Shown here one piece after another: positions 17,302-26,605 of a DNA stretch of 64,000 bases. The notes below the pieces were generated by a model. It did not search any database. It saw nothing but the letters and a program-made list of their open reading frames with translations, and was not told where the DNA came from. This stretch comes from Marinicella meishanensis (lineage in GTDB: Bacteria > Pseudomonadota > Gammaproteobacteria > Xanthomonadales > Marinicellaceae). Where the stretch lies: assembly GCF_019931145.1 (NCBI RefSeq), contig NZ_JAIOUV010000002.1, forward strand, positions 1-64,000, given 5' to 3'. Position 1 is the first letter of the stretch, and every line of letters starts with the position of its first letter. A program made the position numbers and the translations under genes.

Positions 17302-17319
17302 TACAATTTAATCATTGTA
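17302..17319. promoter_or_regulatory. Operator-like inverted repeat before the RND pump genes
   Basis: TACAAT-TTAATC-ATTGTA: perfect 6-bp arms around a 6-base spacer, 20 bases before the pump ATG. No regulator gene is adjacent, so the binding protein is unknown. Confidence 0.45.
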
Positions 17320-17338
17320 CCTGCCCTGAGATGTCCTC

Positions 17339-20300
17339 ATGAAACTGACAGAAGCCTCCTTATCCAATCGCGTAGCAGTGATGGTGGCCATCATCCTGGT
17401 GGTCATCTTTGGTGGCATCAGTTTGTCCCGCTTACCGGTCCAAATGGCCCCCAATGTGGAACGTCCCACCATCAGCATCACCACCACCTGGCCAGGCGCC
17501 GCGCCTGAAGAGGTGGAATCTGAAATCCTCGAACTGCAAGAAAATGTGTTTCGTGGCATGCCAGGGGTCGAACGCATGTCGGCCACTGCCAGTTATTCTT
17601 CGGCCAACATCAACATGGAGTTTGATGCCGATGTGGACATGCAGCGTTCCTTGTTGGAAGTGATCAATCGGCTCAACCAAGTACCCGCCTACCCTGTGGA
17701 TGCCAATGAACCGACCTTGCAAATCGGCGGCAATAACTTTGAGAAAGTGATTGCATGGTTTGCCATTCGGCCCAATGCGGATAACAGCCGTGACATTGTG
17801 ACCTATCAGGATTTCATCAATGACAATGTGCTGCCCAAGTTTGAACAGATCAACGGTGTGTCATCGGCCAATGCCTTTGGTGGCCGGGCCTATGAAGTGC
17901 GCATCGAATACGACCCCTATCAAGCGGCGGCCTTGGGTGTGGACCTGACCCGCCTGAATGCCGTCGGCGGCAATTTCAGCAACACCTCAATGGGCACCAA
18001 AGACGTGGGTAAGCGCAAATACACCATGCGGTTTGAAAGCAAATACGATTACCAAGCCCTGGCCGATTATGTGATCGAGTGGCGCGATGGTTTGCCCATC
18101 TATCTGAAGGACATCGCTGAAATCAAATTTCAATTACAAGACCCCAGTGGTTTGATCATCCAAAACGGTGGACCCTCAATCGCCGCCAACATCATTCCCG
18201 AAGCCGGGGTTAATTTGTTGGACTTGATGGAAGACATCAAAATCAAAGTGGCCGAGGTCCAAGAATCGGTGTTGACCCCGGCGGGTTTGAACATCAAACA
18301 AGTATACGATGAATCGATCTACACCAAAGGCTCGGTGAGCATGGTCAGGAACAACCTGATTCTGGGCATGTTGTTGGCCATCTTCATCCTCTGGGCTTTC
18401 TTGCGCAAAACCACCCCGGCCTTAATTGTGGCCGTGGCCATCCCGATCTGTTTGATGGGTGCCTTCATCTTGTTGGATGCCTTTGGCCGCACTTTGAACA
18501 TCATTTCATTGGCCGGCTTGGCTTTTGCCACCGGTATGGTGTTGGATGCCGCCATCGTGGTGTTGGAAAACATCATTCGCCATCGCGAAATGGGTAAACC
18601 CGCCAACGAAGCAGCACAGATTGGGGCGCAGCAAGTCTGGGGCGCCTTGTTGGCTTCCACCGCCACCACGGTGGCGATCTTTCTGCCGGTGGTGTTCCTC
18701 AAAGACGAAGCCGGTCAGTTGTTTACCGACCTGGCCTTAACCATTTCCATTTCGGTGATCTTTTCCTTATTGGTGGCCATCACGGTGTTGCCAGCAGCCA
18801 CCGTGAAGTTGATCCACCGCAGTGACTTTGATGACAAACACACCACCTTATGGCGGACCATCACCAACTTCCTTGACCGCATGACCGGCACCCGCAGTCG
18901 GCAAATCGGTTGGGTGGCTGGTTTGGTGCTGGTGCCCTTAACCGTGGCCTATTTCATTCGACCACCGGCCGATTATCTGCCCGAGGGCAAACGCAATTTT
19001 TCGTTTGGCGGCATCCAAGCCCCGCCCGGCATGTCTTATGCCGTGGCGCGCGATGAATTGGCCGGGGTCGTGGCCGAGCGTTTGATGCCCTATTACGAGG
19101 GCACCCAATCCCCCAAAATTGAAAACTTTTTCTTTGGCGTGTTTGGGGGCGGTGGCTTCATGGGCTTCAAAATGGAAGACCCGGCTGAAGTGGACAACAT
19201 GCTCAGAATCGTCAACTTTCAATTGCTGACCGGCATCCCGGATGCCCGTGGCTTCGCCGGCAGGGCTGGGGTCTTTGGTGGCGGCTCGAGGACCGGGCGC
19301 AGCATCAGTGTGGACATCCAAAGCGATGATTTCGACCTGTTATTGTCAGTCGGTCAAGAAGCCTATGACAAAGTGCAGCAGATGATCCCCCAAGTGCGCT
19401 TGAACACCACCCCGGGGCTTGAATTGGGCGCCCCTGAAATCAACATCAAACCCGATGACCGGGCCATTGCCGAAGCCGGCTGGTCGCGCAACCAACTCAA
19501 TGCCGTGCTCAGGTCCTTGGGCACCGGGGCATTTGTCGGTGAATACTTTGACGGCAACAAACGCATGAACGTGGTGCTCAGGGCCGATCACTGGGACACC
19601 CCGGAAGAACTGGCCGCCACGCCCTTGTACACCGCCAATGGTGATGTGGTGCCGTTGGATGAATTGACTTTGATTCAACGCACCGCCGGCCCCACCCAAA
19701 TCTTGCGCGTGGACCGAGCCCGGACCCTGACCCTACAAGTTACACCACCGTCTGACATGCCGTTGGAGTCAGCCATTGCCATGCTGAAACAAGAACTCAC
19801 CCCATTCATTTTGGATCGCTTACCCAGTGGCAGCAGCGTGTCGTACCGCGGCACGGCCGAGGCCTTGGATGAGGCCTTGTCCAGTTTGTCCGGTTCTTTC
19901 TTGTTGGCCATTGTGATCTTGTACCTGTTGATCAGCGCCATGTTCCAATCTTTCAAAGACGCTTTGTTGGTGGTCACCACCCTGCCCATGGCCACCATCG
20001 GTGGTTTGTTGGGATTGCGCACCTTGGACTGGTCATTGCGCACCTTTGCCGAGTCCAGCCAATCGATGGATTTATTGACCATGATCGGCTTTGTGATCTT
20101 GTTGGGTTTGGTGGTCAACAATGCGATTTTGTTGGTGCTGCGGGCCCGTGACGCCGAAAAAATGGGCATGAGCACCGAAGAAGCCGTGGCCAATGCCGTG
20201 CGCTTGCGCCTCCGGCCCATCTTCATGAGCACCTTCACCAGCATCTTTGGTATGCTGCCGTTGTTGCTGATGCCCGGTGCCGGCACCGAGTTGTATCGCG

Positions 20301-20422
20301 GCTTGGCGGCGGTGATCGTGGGTGGTATGCTGATCAGCACTTTGTTCACTTTGTTGCTGTTACCCAGCTTACTGAAATTAACCGGCCAAAACAAACAGGA
20401 GCCTCAACTTGTTAACACGTAA
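17339..20422 (+). CDS. RND-family efflux transporter, inner membrane subunit
   Basis: A 1027-residue AcrB/MMPL-superfamily pump with 12 expected membrane helices and two large periplasmic loops, driven by proton influx. In TM4 the segment is GMVLDAAIVVLENI, so only one of the AcrB Asp407/Asp408 pair is kept and the second is Ala. In TM10 GLVVNNAILLV has Asn where AcrB has Lys940. The proton relay is therefore of the single-Asp type found in some less-studied RND groups, and the substrate cannot be guessed. The adaptor gene follows instead of preceding it, and its coding start overlaps by 14 bases. No outer-membrane channel gene is nearby, so a TolC encoded elsewhere is likely used. Confidence 0.9.
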   Translation: MKLTEASLSNRVAVMVAIILVVIFGGISLSRLPVQMAPNVERPTISITTTWPGAAPEEVESEILELQENVFRGMPGVERMSATASYSSANINMEFDADVDMQRSLLEVINRLNQVPAYPVDANEPTLQIGGNNFEKVIAWFAIRPNADNSRDIVTYQDFINDNVLPKFEQINGVSSANAFGGRAYEVRIEYDPYQAAALGVDLTRLNAVGGNFSNTSMGTKDVGKRKYTMRFESKYDYQALADYVIEWRDGLPIYLKDIAEIKFQLQDPSGLIIQNGGPSIAANIIPEAGVNLLDLMEDIKIKVAEVQESVLTPAGLNIKQVYDESIYTKGSVSMVRNNLILGMLLAIFILWAFLRKTTPALIVAVAIPICLMGAFILLDAFGRTLNIISLAGLAFATGMVLDAAIVVLENIIRHREMGKPANEAAQIGAQQVWGALLASTATTVAIFLPVVFLKDEAGQLFTDLALTISISVIFSLLVAITVLPAATVKLIHRSDFDDKHTTLWRTITNFLDRMTGTRSRQIGWVAGLVLVPLTVAYFIRPPADYLPEGKRNFSFGGIQAPPGMSYAVARDELAGVVAERLMPYYEGTQSPKIENFFFGVFGGGGFMGFKMEDPAEVDNMLRIVNFQLLTGIPDARGFAGRAGVFGGGSRTGRSISVDIQSDDFDLLLSVGQEAYDKVQQMIPQVRLNTTPGLELGAPEINIKPDDRAIAEAGWSRNQLNAVLRSLGTGAFVGEYFDGNKRMNVVLRADHWDTPEELAATPLYTANGDVVPLDELTLIQRTAGPTQILRVDRARTLTLQVTPPSDMPLESAIAMLKQELTPFILDRLPSGSSVSYRGTAEALDEALSSLSGSFLLAIVILYLLISAMFQSFKDALLVVTTLPMATIGGLLGLRTLDWSLRTFAESSQSMDLLTMIGFVILLGLVVNNAILLVLRARDAEKMGMSTEEAVANAVRLRLRPIFMSTFTSIFGMLPLLLMPGAGTELYRGLAAVIVGGMLISTLFTLLLLPSLLKLTGQNKQEPQLVNT

Positions 20423-21482
20423 ATGCAAAACTGTCTGGACCGTACTGGCCTGTGCCACCGTGGTATTCAGTGCCTGGGCCCAACAGGGACCACCGACTTT
20501 TGTCAAAACCACCACTGCGGTGGCCATGGAAATGGCCCCCACCCGACTGGTAGCGGCTTACTCCAAAGCCCGTTTCATCACCACCATTCAAGCCGAATCC
20601 AGTGGTCGGGTGATTGAATTGGCTGACACCGGTGAAAGCCTGTTACAGGGTGAAGCCATGGGTTTGATTGCAGACGAAGCCTATGCCTTGCGATTGAGTG
20701 AACTGAGGGGCTCGATGGCCAGCCAGCAAGCCCAAGTCGATTTCCTCAAATCCGAATCGGTACGGCTCAAATCCTTGGAGAACCAAAACCTCACATCCGG
20801 CACAGCACTGGACCAAAACAAGGCCGATCTGAAAACCGCCCAAGCCGACTTGGAACAAGCCCAGTCTCGGTTCAAGCAACTGGAAAGTGACATCAGCAAG
20901 CTCACGCCCAAAGCCCCGTTTAACGCTTTTGTGACCCGACAAATTGCCCAGCCTGGCCAATTCCTGTCCAAAGGTGCTGACCTGTTGGAAATCATGTCGG
21001 CCGATGAAGTGGAAATCCTGGCGCAGTTACCATTCAAACTCAAATCGGTGATTCAAGTGGGCGACGTATGGCAATACATCGATGAAGCCGGAAACCCTCA
21101 CCAAGCCCAAGTGGATCGCTTCATTCCTGCTGCCACCAGCAACAGCCGGCAAATCCAAGTGCATTTGGCCGATTTGTCAGGCGACTTATTGCCGGGCGAA
21201 CCGATTCAATTGATGGTGCCAGAAAGCCTGCCCCAACCCGTCACTGCCGTACCCCGCGATGCCTTGGTTTTGCGCCGTGGTGGGGCCCATATTTTCACCA
21301 TCAATGATGCCGGCCTGGCCACCAAAGTCTCCGTCAACACCGGTTTGGCCCAAGGCGATTTGATCGCGGTCGAAGGGGCCGTGGCTGCTGGCGACCAAGT
21401 GGTGATCCGGGGCAATGAACGGTTGCGCGACCAACAAACGGTGCAGGTGATGAATGGCGGGGCCCAAGCACCGGGTCAATGA
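20409..21482 (+). CDS. RND efflux periplasmic adaptor subunit
   Basis: A 357-residue HlyD/membrane-fusion protein. The signal peptide is MLTRKCKTVWTVLACA followed by TVVFSAWA, with cleavage before QQGPP. A lipoyl-like half (about 55-80, SSGRVIELADTGESL), a coiled-coil hairpin (about 85-160), a second lipoyl half (PFNAFVTRQIAQPGQ) and a beta-barrel follow. The start is a TTG at 20409 inside the end of the pump gene. AGGAG ends seven bases before it, and the only nearby ATG (20423) is out of frame. The overlap implies coupled translation and fixed pump:adaptor expression. Confidence 0.9.
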   Translation: MLTRKCKTVWTVLACATVVFSAWAQQGPPTFVKTTTAVAMEMAPTRLVAAYSKARFITTIQAESSGRVIELADTGESLLQGEAMGLIADEAYALRLSELRGSMASQQAQVDFLKSESVRLKSLENQNLTSGTALDQNKADLKTAQADLEQAQSRFKQLESDISKLTPKAPFNAFVTRQIAQPGQFLSKGADLLEIMSADEVEILAQLPFKLKSVIQVGDVWQYIDEAGNPHQAQVDRFIPAATSNSRQIQVHLADLSGDLLPGEPIQLMVPESLPQPVTAVPRDALVLRRGGAHIFTINDAGLATKVSVNTGLAQGDLIAVEGAVAAGDQVVIRGNERLRDQQTVQVMNGGAQAPGQ

Positions 21483-21503
21483 GCCAGGGCCTGTTAACAC
21501 CAA

Positions 21504-22415
21504 TCAATACAGATTGATTTTACCTTCCATCGCTTGGATCACGGTGTCACCGAGCATTTTGAATTCTTTGCTGCGCGTGCTGCCTTTGCGCCAAGCCAAT
21601 CCGATTTCTCGATAGGCATCAAATTCCAAGGCATCCACTTGGATCTCTTCGCGGTTGAACAGCGGTATTTTCAAAGCCATCTCAGGAATGAAACTGACAC
21701 CCAAGTCTTGTTTCACCATTTCCACCAAGGTCAACAAACTGCTGGCAGAGAAGTGGCTGACTTTTTCGACGTTTTTGATGTGACAAGCACTGATCGCATG
21801 GTCGCGCAAACAATGACCATCATCCAACAACAGCACCGAACCTTCGCCGACGTCGTCGATGTCAAATTTTCTCCCATGTAACCATTTGTTGTTGGGCGAT
21901 GAAATCAAACGAAAACGGTCTTTGAATAAGGTCAGTGTTTCGACACTGCGCATTTCATAGGGCAAGGCCAACAGAATCACGTCCAACTGACCACGCATCA
22001 AGCGGTCATAGATGTCAGATGATTTGCCCTCATGTATTTCCAGGTCCAAATCGGGGTAGTTGCGGGTCAGTTCTGGCAGCCAATCGGGCATCACAAAGGG
22101 ACCAATGGTGGGGATCATGCCGACCGACAATTGACCGGATAATGGCAACAAATTGCCTTGGGCCAAGTCCAAAAGCTTCTTCATCTCGGCCATCACCGCT
22201 TGCGATTGTTGATAAATTTCATGCCCCAGATTGGTCACGGTGACGCTTTTGTTGGTGCGATCGACCAAACGACCACCCAAGGCATTTTCCAACTCTTTGA
22301 TGGCCACGCTGAACGCCGATTGTGAAACAAAACAGCTGTCTGCGGCTTTGCCAAAATGATTGTGTTCGACCAAAGCGTTGAAGTATTTGAGTTGTTTGAT
22401 GGTTGGTAAGTGCAT
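21504..22415 (-). CDS. oxyR: Hydrogen peroxide sensor OxyR (LysR family)
   Basis: A 303-residue LysR-type regulator. The N-terminal winged HTH is at about 5-64 (AADSCFVSQSAFSVAIKELE). The effector domain has the OxyR redox signature LLLDDGHCLRDHAISAC, with Cys202 and Cys211 nine residues apart, just like the E. coli Cys199/Cys208 disulfide pair. Peroxide oxidation of this pair activates OxyR and induces catalase, peroxiredoxin and iron-protection genes. It follows pepN on the same strand with a 58-base gap and converges on the RND adaptor. No catalase or ahpC lies in the window. Confidence 0.93.
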   Translation of the reverse strand: MHLPTIKQLKYFNALVEHNHFGKAADSCFVSQSAFSVAIKELENALGGRLVDRTNKSVTVTNLGHEIYQQSQAVMAEMKKLLDLAQGNLLPLSGQLSVGMIPTIGPFVMPDWLPELTRNYPDLDLEIHEGKSSDIYDRLMRGQLDVILLALPYEMRSVETLTLFKDRFRLISSPNNKWLHGRKFDIDDVGEGSVLLLDDGHCLRDHAISACHIKNVEKVSHFSASSLLTLVEMVKQDLGVSFIPEMALKIPLFNREEIQVDALEFDAYREIGLAWRKGSTRSKEFKMLGDTVIQAMEGKINLY

Positions 22416-22473
22416 GGTTCAGCCACTGGTTGGGTTCGAAGACTGGGTGAAGGTTTGCGCAATCATTGGATGT

Positions 22474-25116
22474 TCAATGGGTCGTTTGCAAGGCCCGGTC
22501 GACGATCTCATACACATTGGCAGACAAGGACACCACCCCATGGATGCGTTGCAATTCTTGCCGCATGCGCTGTTGGGTGTCCAGGTCGTGTTGTCGGTAA
22601 TCATTGAACAAACTGACCAACCGGGCCGCTATTTGCGGATTGATGGCATCCAACGCAATCACCTGATCGGCCAAAAACGCATAGCCACTGCCATCCCGGG
22701 CATGAAACTGGGTGATGTTGCCGGCACAAAAAGCCCCGATCAAGCTGCGCACCACATTGGGGTTCTTCAGCGAGAAAACCGGTAACTCCATCAGTTGTTT
22801 AACGCGTTCCAAGGTGTCTGCCGCAGGGATGGTGGCTTGAATTGACAACCATTTGTTGATCACCAAGGCGTTGTCTTGCCACTGGGTGTAGTGCGCTCCT
22901 AACAGGTCCTCAAATCCATCAACTTGCTGGTGGGTCAAGGCGCTCAGGGCGCTGATTTTATCGGTGTAATTGTTGGCTTGGTGATATTGTTCTTTGGCCA
23001 AGCCGGCCAACTCGTTGACGCCGGGTGCCGGTGCCTGCAACAAATACCACAGGCATTGGTTTTTCAACCGGCGCTGCCCCACCTGTTCAGGGTTGACTTG
23101 GTAGTCTGCCGGCAAATGGTTTTGGTGATAAACACTGAGGAACTCCACTTGAAAGCGCTCTGCCAACAAGCGGATCATCCACTCTTTGGCTTGGTACAAC
23201 TGGATCACATCCACTTCTTTCATGGACAGCATCAAAGCCTTCAATGAGGGCAAGGTGATCGCTTCAGCAATCAAAGCCGGATCCGATGAAGTGTCCAACA
23301 ACACATGGCGGAATGAATCCAACAGTTGTTGGGGACATTGATATTCATCGGACTGCTGCAAAGCCTGGTAGCGGTTGACGATGACCTCCCCTTGCATGCG
23401 CTGCGCGGCGTCCCAGCGATTGAATGGGTCGGCATCGTATTTCATCAAAAAAGCCAATTGATCCAAACTCAATTGGCGTTGCACCACCACCGGTGCTGAA
23501 AAACCCTGAAACAAGGAACTGACCGGTTCATGGTCGATCTGATCATAGACCCAGGTTTGGGTCTGTTGTTTGAGTTGCACCACCTGACTGGTGCTGCCCT
23601 GGTCATCCAAAGCAAAGGGCACACCATCCTTGCCATACAAGGAAAACTTGACCGGGATGTGCATGGGTTGCCAGTCCTCATCGCCTTGATAACTGTCTGG
23701 TGCCTGTTGACTGAGGGTCAATTGATGTTGTCCTTGCTCGGCATCATATTGTTCTGTGACCGTCACCACTGGCGTGCCGTTTTGGGCGTACCACAGTTCA
23801 AATTGGCTGAGGTCAGTTTCATTGGCATCGGCCATGGCATGGCGAAAATCATCACAAGTGACGGCTTGGCCATCGTGCCGTTGAAAATACAGCTGCATGC
23901 CCCGTTGAAAACCGGCCTCACCCAACAAGGTGTGGTACATGCGCACCACTTCGGCCCCTTTTTCATAAACTGTCAAGGTATAAAAGTTGTTGATCTCCAT
24001 GTACGAATCGGGTCGCACTGAATGGGACATGGGTGAGGCGTCTTCGGCAAATTGGGCAGCCCGCAAATACCGCACATCCTCGATGCGCTTGATGGCCCTG
24101 GATTGTAAATCTGAGGTGAATTCTTGATCACGAAACACCGTCAACCCTTCTTTCAAAGACAACTGAAACCAATCGCGGCAAGTGACCCGGTTGCCGGTCC
24201 AGTTGTGAAAGTATTCATGGCCAATCACCGCCTGAATGTTGATGAAATCTTGGTCTGTGGCGGTTTCAGTCTGGCCCAAAACATATTTTGAATTGAAGAT
24301 GTTCAAGCCTTTGTTTTCCATCGCTCCCATGTTGAAGTCATCGGTGGCCACGATGTTGTAAACTGCCAGGTCATAAGCCAAATCAAAGCGCGTTTCATCC
24401 CACTTCATTGATTGTTTCAATGATTGCATGGCGAAATCACAGGCCGCGATGTTGTTGGGCTCGGTGTAAATGTTTAAAGCCACCTGATCGCCGGTTTGGG
24501 TGGTGAATTGATCGGTCACCACTGCCAGATCACCGGCCACCATGGCAAACAAATAACTCGGCTTGGGATGCGGATCCAACCATTTGGCATAGTGCCTACC
24601 CTGACCCAAATCACCGTTGGCCACTGGGTTGCCATTGGACAACAAGATGGGGTAGTGCTGTTTGTCCGCCACCACCGTCACCATGAATGGGGCCAACACA
24701 TCGGGTCGGTCCAAATAGTAGGTGATTTTGCGGAAGCCCTCGGCCTCACACTGGGTCAGAAAAAACTGCCCCGACTGATACAAGCCTTCCAATGCGGTGT
24801 TTTTATGCGGATAAATGCGCACCGTGGTTTTCAATTCAAATGCGTCTGGTAACTGCTGCAAGGTCAAACCCACCGAAGACAATTCATAATCCCCTTCGGC
24901 CAATGGCTCGTCATCAATGGCAATCGACTCCAAGGTCAAATCCACCCCATCCAGGAACAGGTCACGACCCGGCTGGTCAGGGTTTTTGCTGAAATTGATG
25001 CGGGCTTTCACCAGGGTGTGATCCGGTGATACCATGAAAGCCAGATCAACAGACTTCACCCAAAAGTTGGGCGCCTGATAATCGCGGCGATGGATGACTT
25101 GTTTTTTGGCACTCAT
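22474..25116 (-). CDS. pepN: Aminopeptidase N
   Basis: An 880-residue M1 zinc aminopeptidase that removes N-terminal residues from peptides in the cytoplasm. The exopeptidase motif GAMEN is at 264-268. The zinc site is HEYFH at 300-304 with the third ligand Glu323 (HEXXH-X18-E). The length matches gammaproteobacterial PepN (about 870 residues). No signal peptide is seen. It starts 36 bases after tatC on the same strand, so it may share a transcript with tatABC. Confidence 0.95.
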   Translation of the reverse strand: MSAKKQVIHRRDYQAPNFWVKSVDLAFMVSPDHTLVKARINFSKNPDQPGRDLFLDGVDLTLESIAIDDEPLAEGDYELSSVGLTLQQLPDAFELKTTVRIYPHKNTALEGLYQSGQFFLTQCEAEGFRKITYYLDRPDVLAPFMVTVVADKQHYPILLSNGNPVANGDLGQGRHYAKWLDPHPKPSYLFAMVAGDLAVVTDQFTTQTGDQVALNIYTEPNNIAACDFAMQSLKQSMKWDETRFDLAYDLAVYNIVATDDFNMGAMENKGLNIFNSKYVLGQTETATDQDFINIQAVIGHEYFHNWTGNRVTCRDWFQLSLKEGLTVFRDQEFTSDLQSRAIKRIEDVRYLRAAQFAEDASPMSHSVRPDSYMEINNFYTLTVYEKGAEVVRMYHTLLGEAGFQRGMQLYFQRHDGQAVTCDDFRHAMADANETDLSQFELWYAQNGTPVVTVTEQYDAEQGQHQLTLSQQAPDSYQGDEDWQPMHIPVKFSLYGKDGVPFALDDQGSTSQVVQLKQQTQTWVYDQIDHEPVSSLFQGFSAPVVVQRQLSLDQLAFLMKYDADPFNRWDAAQRMQGEVIVNRYQALQQSDEYQCPQQLLDSFRHVLLDTSSDPALIAEAITLPSLKALMLSMKEVDVIQLYQAKEWMIRLLAERFQVEFLSVYHQNHLPADYQVNPEQVGQRRLKNQCLWYLLQAPAPGVNELAGLAKEQYHQANNYTDKISALSALTHQQVDGFEDLLGAHYTQWQDNALVINKWLSIQATIPAADTLERVKQLMELPVFSLKNPNVVRSLIGAFCAGNITQFHARDGSGYAFLADQVIALDAINPQIAARLVSLFNDYRQHDLDTQQRMRQELQRIHGVVSLSANVYEIVDRALQTTH

Positions 25117-25152
25117 ATCAGTTTGCTTGGTTTGCTGTGGCAGCTGAGTCCA

Positions 25153-25890
25153 TCAACCTGCCTCGGTTTTTTTGTTTTTCTTGCGCAGCGCTTTGCCCAT
25201 GAACAGACCGAATTCAAACAAAATCCACATGGGTATGGCCAACAGCACTTGAGAGCTTGGATCTGGCGGGGTGATCAACATGGCAACCACCAAGATCCCA
25301 ATGATCACATAGGGTCTGGCGGTGGCCAGTTTGTCCGCTGTGGTCACCCCCATTGAAATCAACAGGATTACGGCGATGGGTATTTCAAAGGCCAAACCAA
25401 AAGCAAAAAACAAGCGCACCACGGTGTCCAGGAAGTTGGTGATGTCTGGCATGTAGGTCACCCCTTCAGGTGCCACACTGGGCAGAAACACAAACAAGAT
25501 GGGGAACACCACAAAATAGGCGAAGGCACAGCCCAAATAAAACAGGATGATGCTGGAGATCAAAATCGGTAAAGCCACCCGCTTTTCTGATTTGTACAGA
25601 CCGGGCGCGACAAAGGCCCAGATTTGATAAATGATGATCGGCATGCTGATGATGACCGCCAGAATGATGATCATCTTAAAAGGGGTCAAAAACGGTGCCA
25701 GCACCCCGGTGGCAATCATTTCAGTGCCTTGGCTGAGGTTGTCCAACACGGGCTTGGCAATTAAGGTGAAGATTTTGCCGGCAAACGGGAACATGGCCAC
25801 AATCAACAGCAGCACAGCAAGCACGGCTTTGAGTAAGCGACTCCTCAATTCCACCAAGTGGGATACCAAAGGCTGTTCCTGATCTTGCAT
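25153..25890 (-). CDS. tatC: Twin-arginine translocase subunit TatC
   Basis: A 245-residue inner-membrane protein with six expected helices, the signal-peptide receptor of the Tat pathway for folded proteins. The N-terminal MQDQEQPLVSHLVELRSRLL and the loop IWAFVAPGLYKSEKR are diagnostic. FAYFVVFPILFVFL and AFGLAFEIPI are the conserved middle segments. Its ATG follows the tatB stop with no spacer. The Tat-signal substrate-binding protein at 33.3-34.4 kb is a likely client. Confidence 0.95.
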   Translation of the reverse strand: MQDQEQPLVSHLVELRSRLLKAVLAVLLLIVAMFPFAGKIFTLIAKPVLDNLSQGTEMIATGVLAPFLTPFKMIIILAVIISMPIIIYQIWAFVAPGLYKSEKRVALPILISSIILFYLGCAFAYFVVFPILFVFLPSVAPEGVTYMPDITNFLDTVVRLFFAFGLAFEIPIAVILLISMGVTTADKLATARPYVIIGILVVAMLITPPDPSSQVLLAIPMWILFEFGLFMGKALRKKNKKTEAG

Positions 25891-26205
25891 TTACGGCTTG
25901 TTGTTGGCTGTGTTGGTTGGGTCTGTTTTGGCTGACTCACTGGGCTTGGACTCACCAATGGTGTTTGCCATCGTTGCTTTCAACTCTTTGGCTTCAGCCA
26001 GCAGGGCATTTTCTTTCAGTTGGGCTTTGACGGCCTCAATTTCCAGTTCTTGTTCCACTTCGTTTTTGATCGATTGGAATGATCGGCGCATTTTGCCGAT
26101 GTATAAACCAATCTTGCGGGCCACTCCAGGCAGGCGTTCTGGTCCCACGACCAACAATGCGACCACAAAAATGACCAGCAATTCGGTGAAACCAATGTCA
26201 AACAT
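25891..26205 (-). CDS. tatB: Twin-arginine translocase subunit TatB
   Basis: A 104-residue protein with one N-terminal membrane helix (about 3-21, with VVGPERLP at the hinge), an amphipathic helix, and a charged, disordered tail. Glu8 in FTELLVI is typical of TatB. It works with TatC in recognising RR signal peptides. The start ATG shares one base with the tatA stop (TAATG). The tail is rich in Glu, Lys and Asn/Thr. Confidence 0.93.
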   Translation of the reverse strand: MFDIGFTELLVIFVVALLVVGPERLPGVARKIGLYIGKMRRSFQSIKNEVEQELEIEAVKAQLKENALLAEAKELKATMANTIGESKPSESAKTDPTNTANNKP

Positions 26206-26423
26206 TATTTTTCGACGGGGTCTTTTTTGTTGGGGTTGGCTTGGGCCACTTCATCGGTGGTCGTTTTGTTTTGCAATTCTTGGGTGTCCTCGTCGGCAAT
26301 GCCTTTTTTAAAGCCTTTGACGGCACTGCCCAAGTCGCTGCCGATGTTTCTGAGTTTTTTGGTGCCAAAGATGAGTGCCACCACCAATAAGATGATGAGC
26401 AATTGCGGCATACTGATTCCCAT
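26205..26423 (-). CDS. tatA: Twin-arginine translocase subunit TatA
   Basis: A 72-residue pore-forming Tat subunit. One N-terminal helix (about 4-20) is followed by the hinge [14 protein letters not shown] and an amphipathic helix with KGFKKGI. I place the start at ATG 26423 ([11 protein letters not shown]), with GGAG eight bases upstream. The longer reading adds MFGESV, which overlaps that ribosome site. First gene of tatABC. Confidence 0.93.
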   Translation of the reverse strand: MGISMPQLLIILLVVALIFGTKKLRNIGSDLGSAVKGFKKGIADEDTQELQNKTTTDEVAQANPNKKDPVEK

Positions 26424-26457
26424 GACGGATTCTCCAAACAATTAATGAATAAAGCCT

Positions 26458-26463
26458 ATTATA
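26458..26463 (-). promoter_or_regulatory. Candidate -10 box for tatABC
   Basis: A perfect TATAAT on the minus strand, 35 bases before the tatA ATG. I see no convincing -35 at 16-18 bases, so this is tentative. Confidence 0.35.
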
Positions 26464-26605
26464 ACTTGAATTATCGACGGTGAGTTACCCAGCCATTCAA
26501 GAAACCTGAACAATATAGAAGATCAAAGATTAAATATCCGTAAAGACCCACGACCAGGGTCCACATCTGTGATGCAGCCCAAAAAATAGGGGATCAATGT
26601 CTTGC

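Noticed and set aside
19675-20394. Minus-strand 239-codon frame inside the RND pump
   Set aside because: It is antisense to TM segments of the pump and has the Lys/Asn/Ser-rich look of a reverse-complemented membrane protein.
20423-20617. ATG at 20423 as the adaptor start
   Set aside because: It is in another frame. The adaptor frame runs from TTG 20409, which has AGGAG at good spacing and gives a proper signal peptide.
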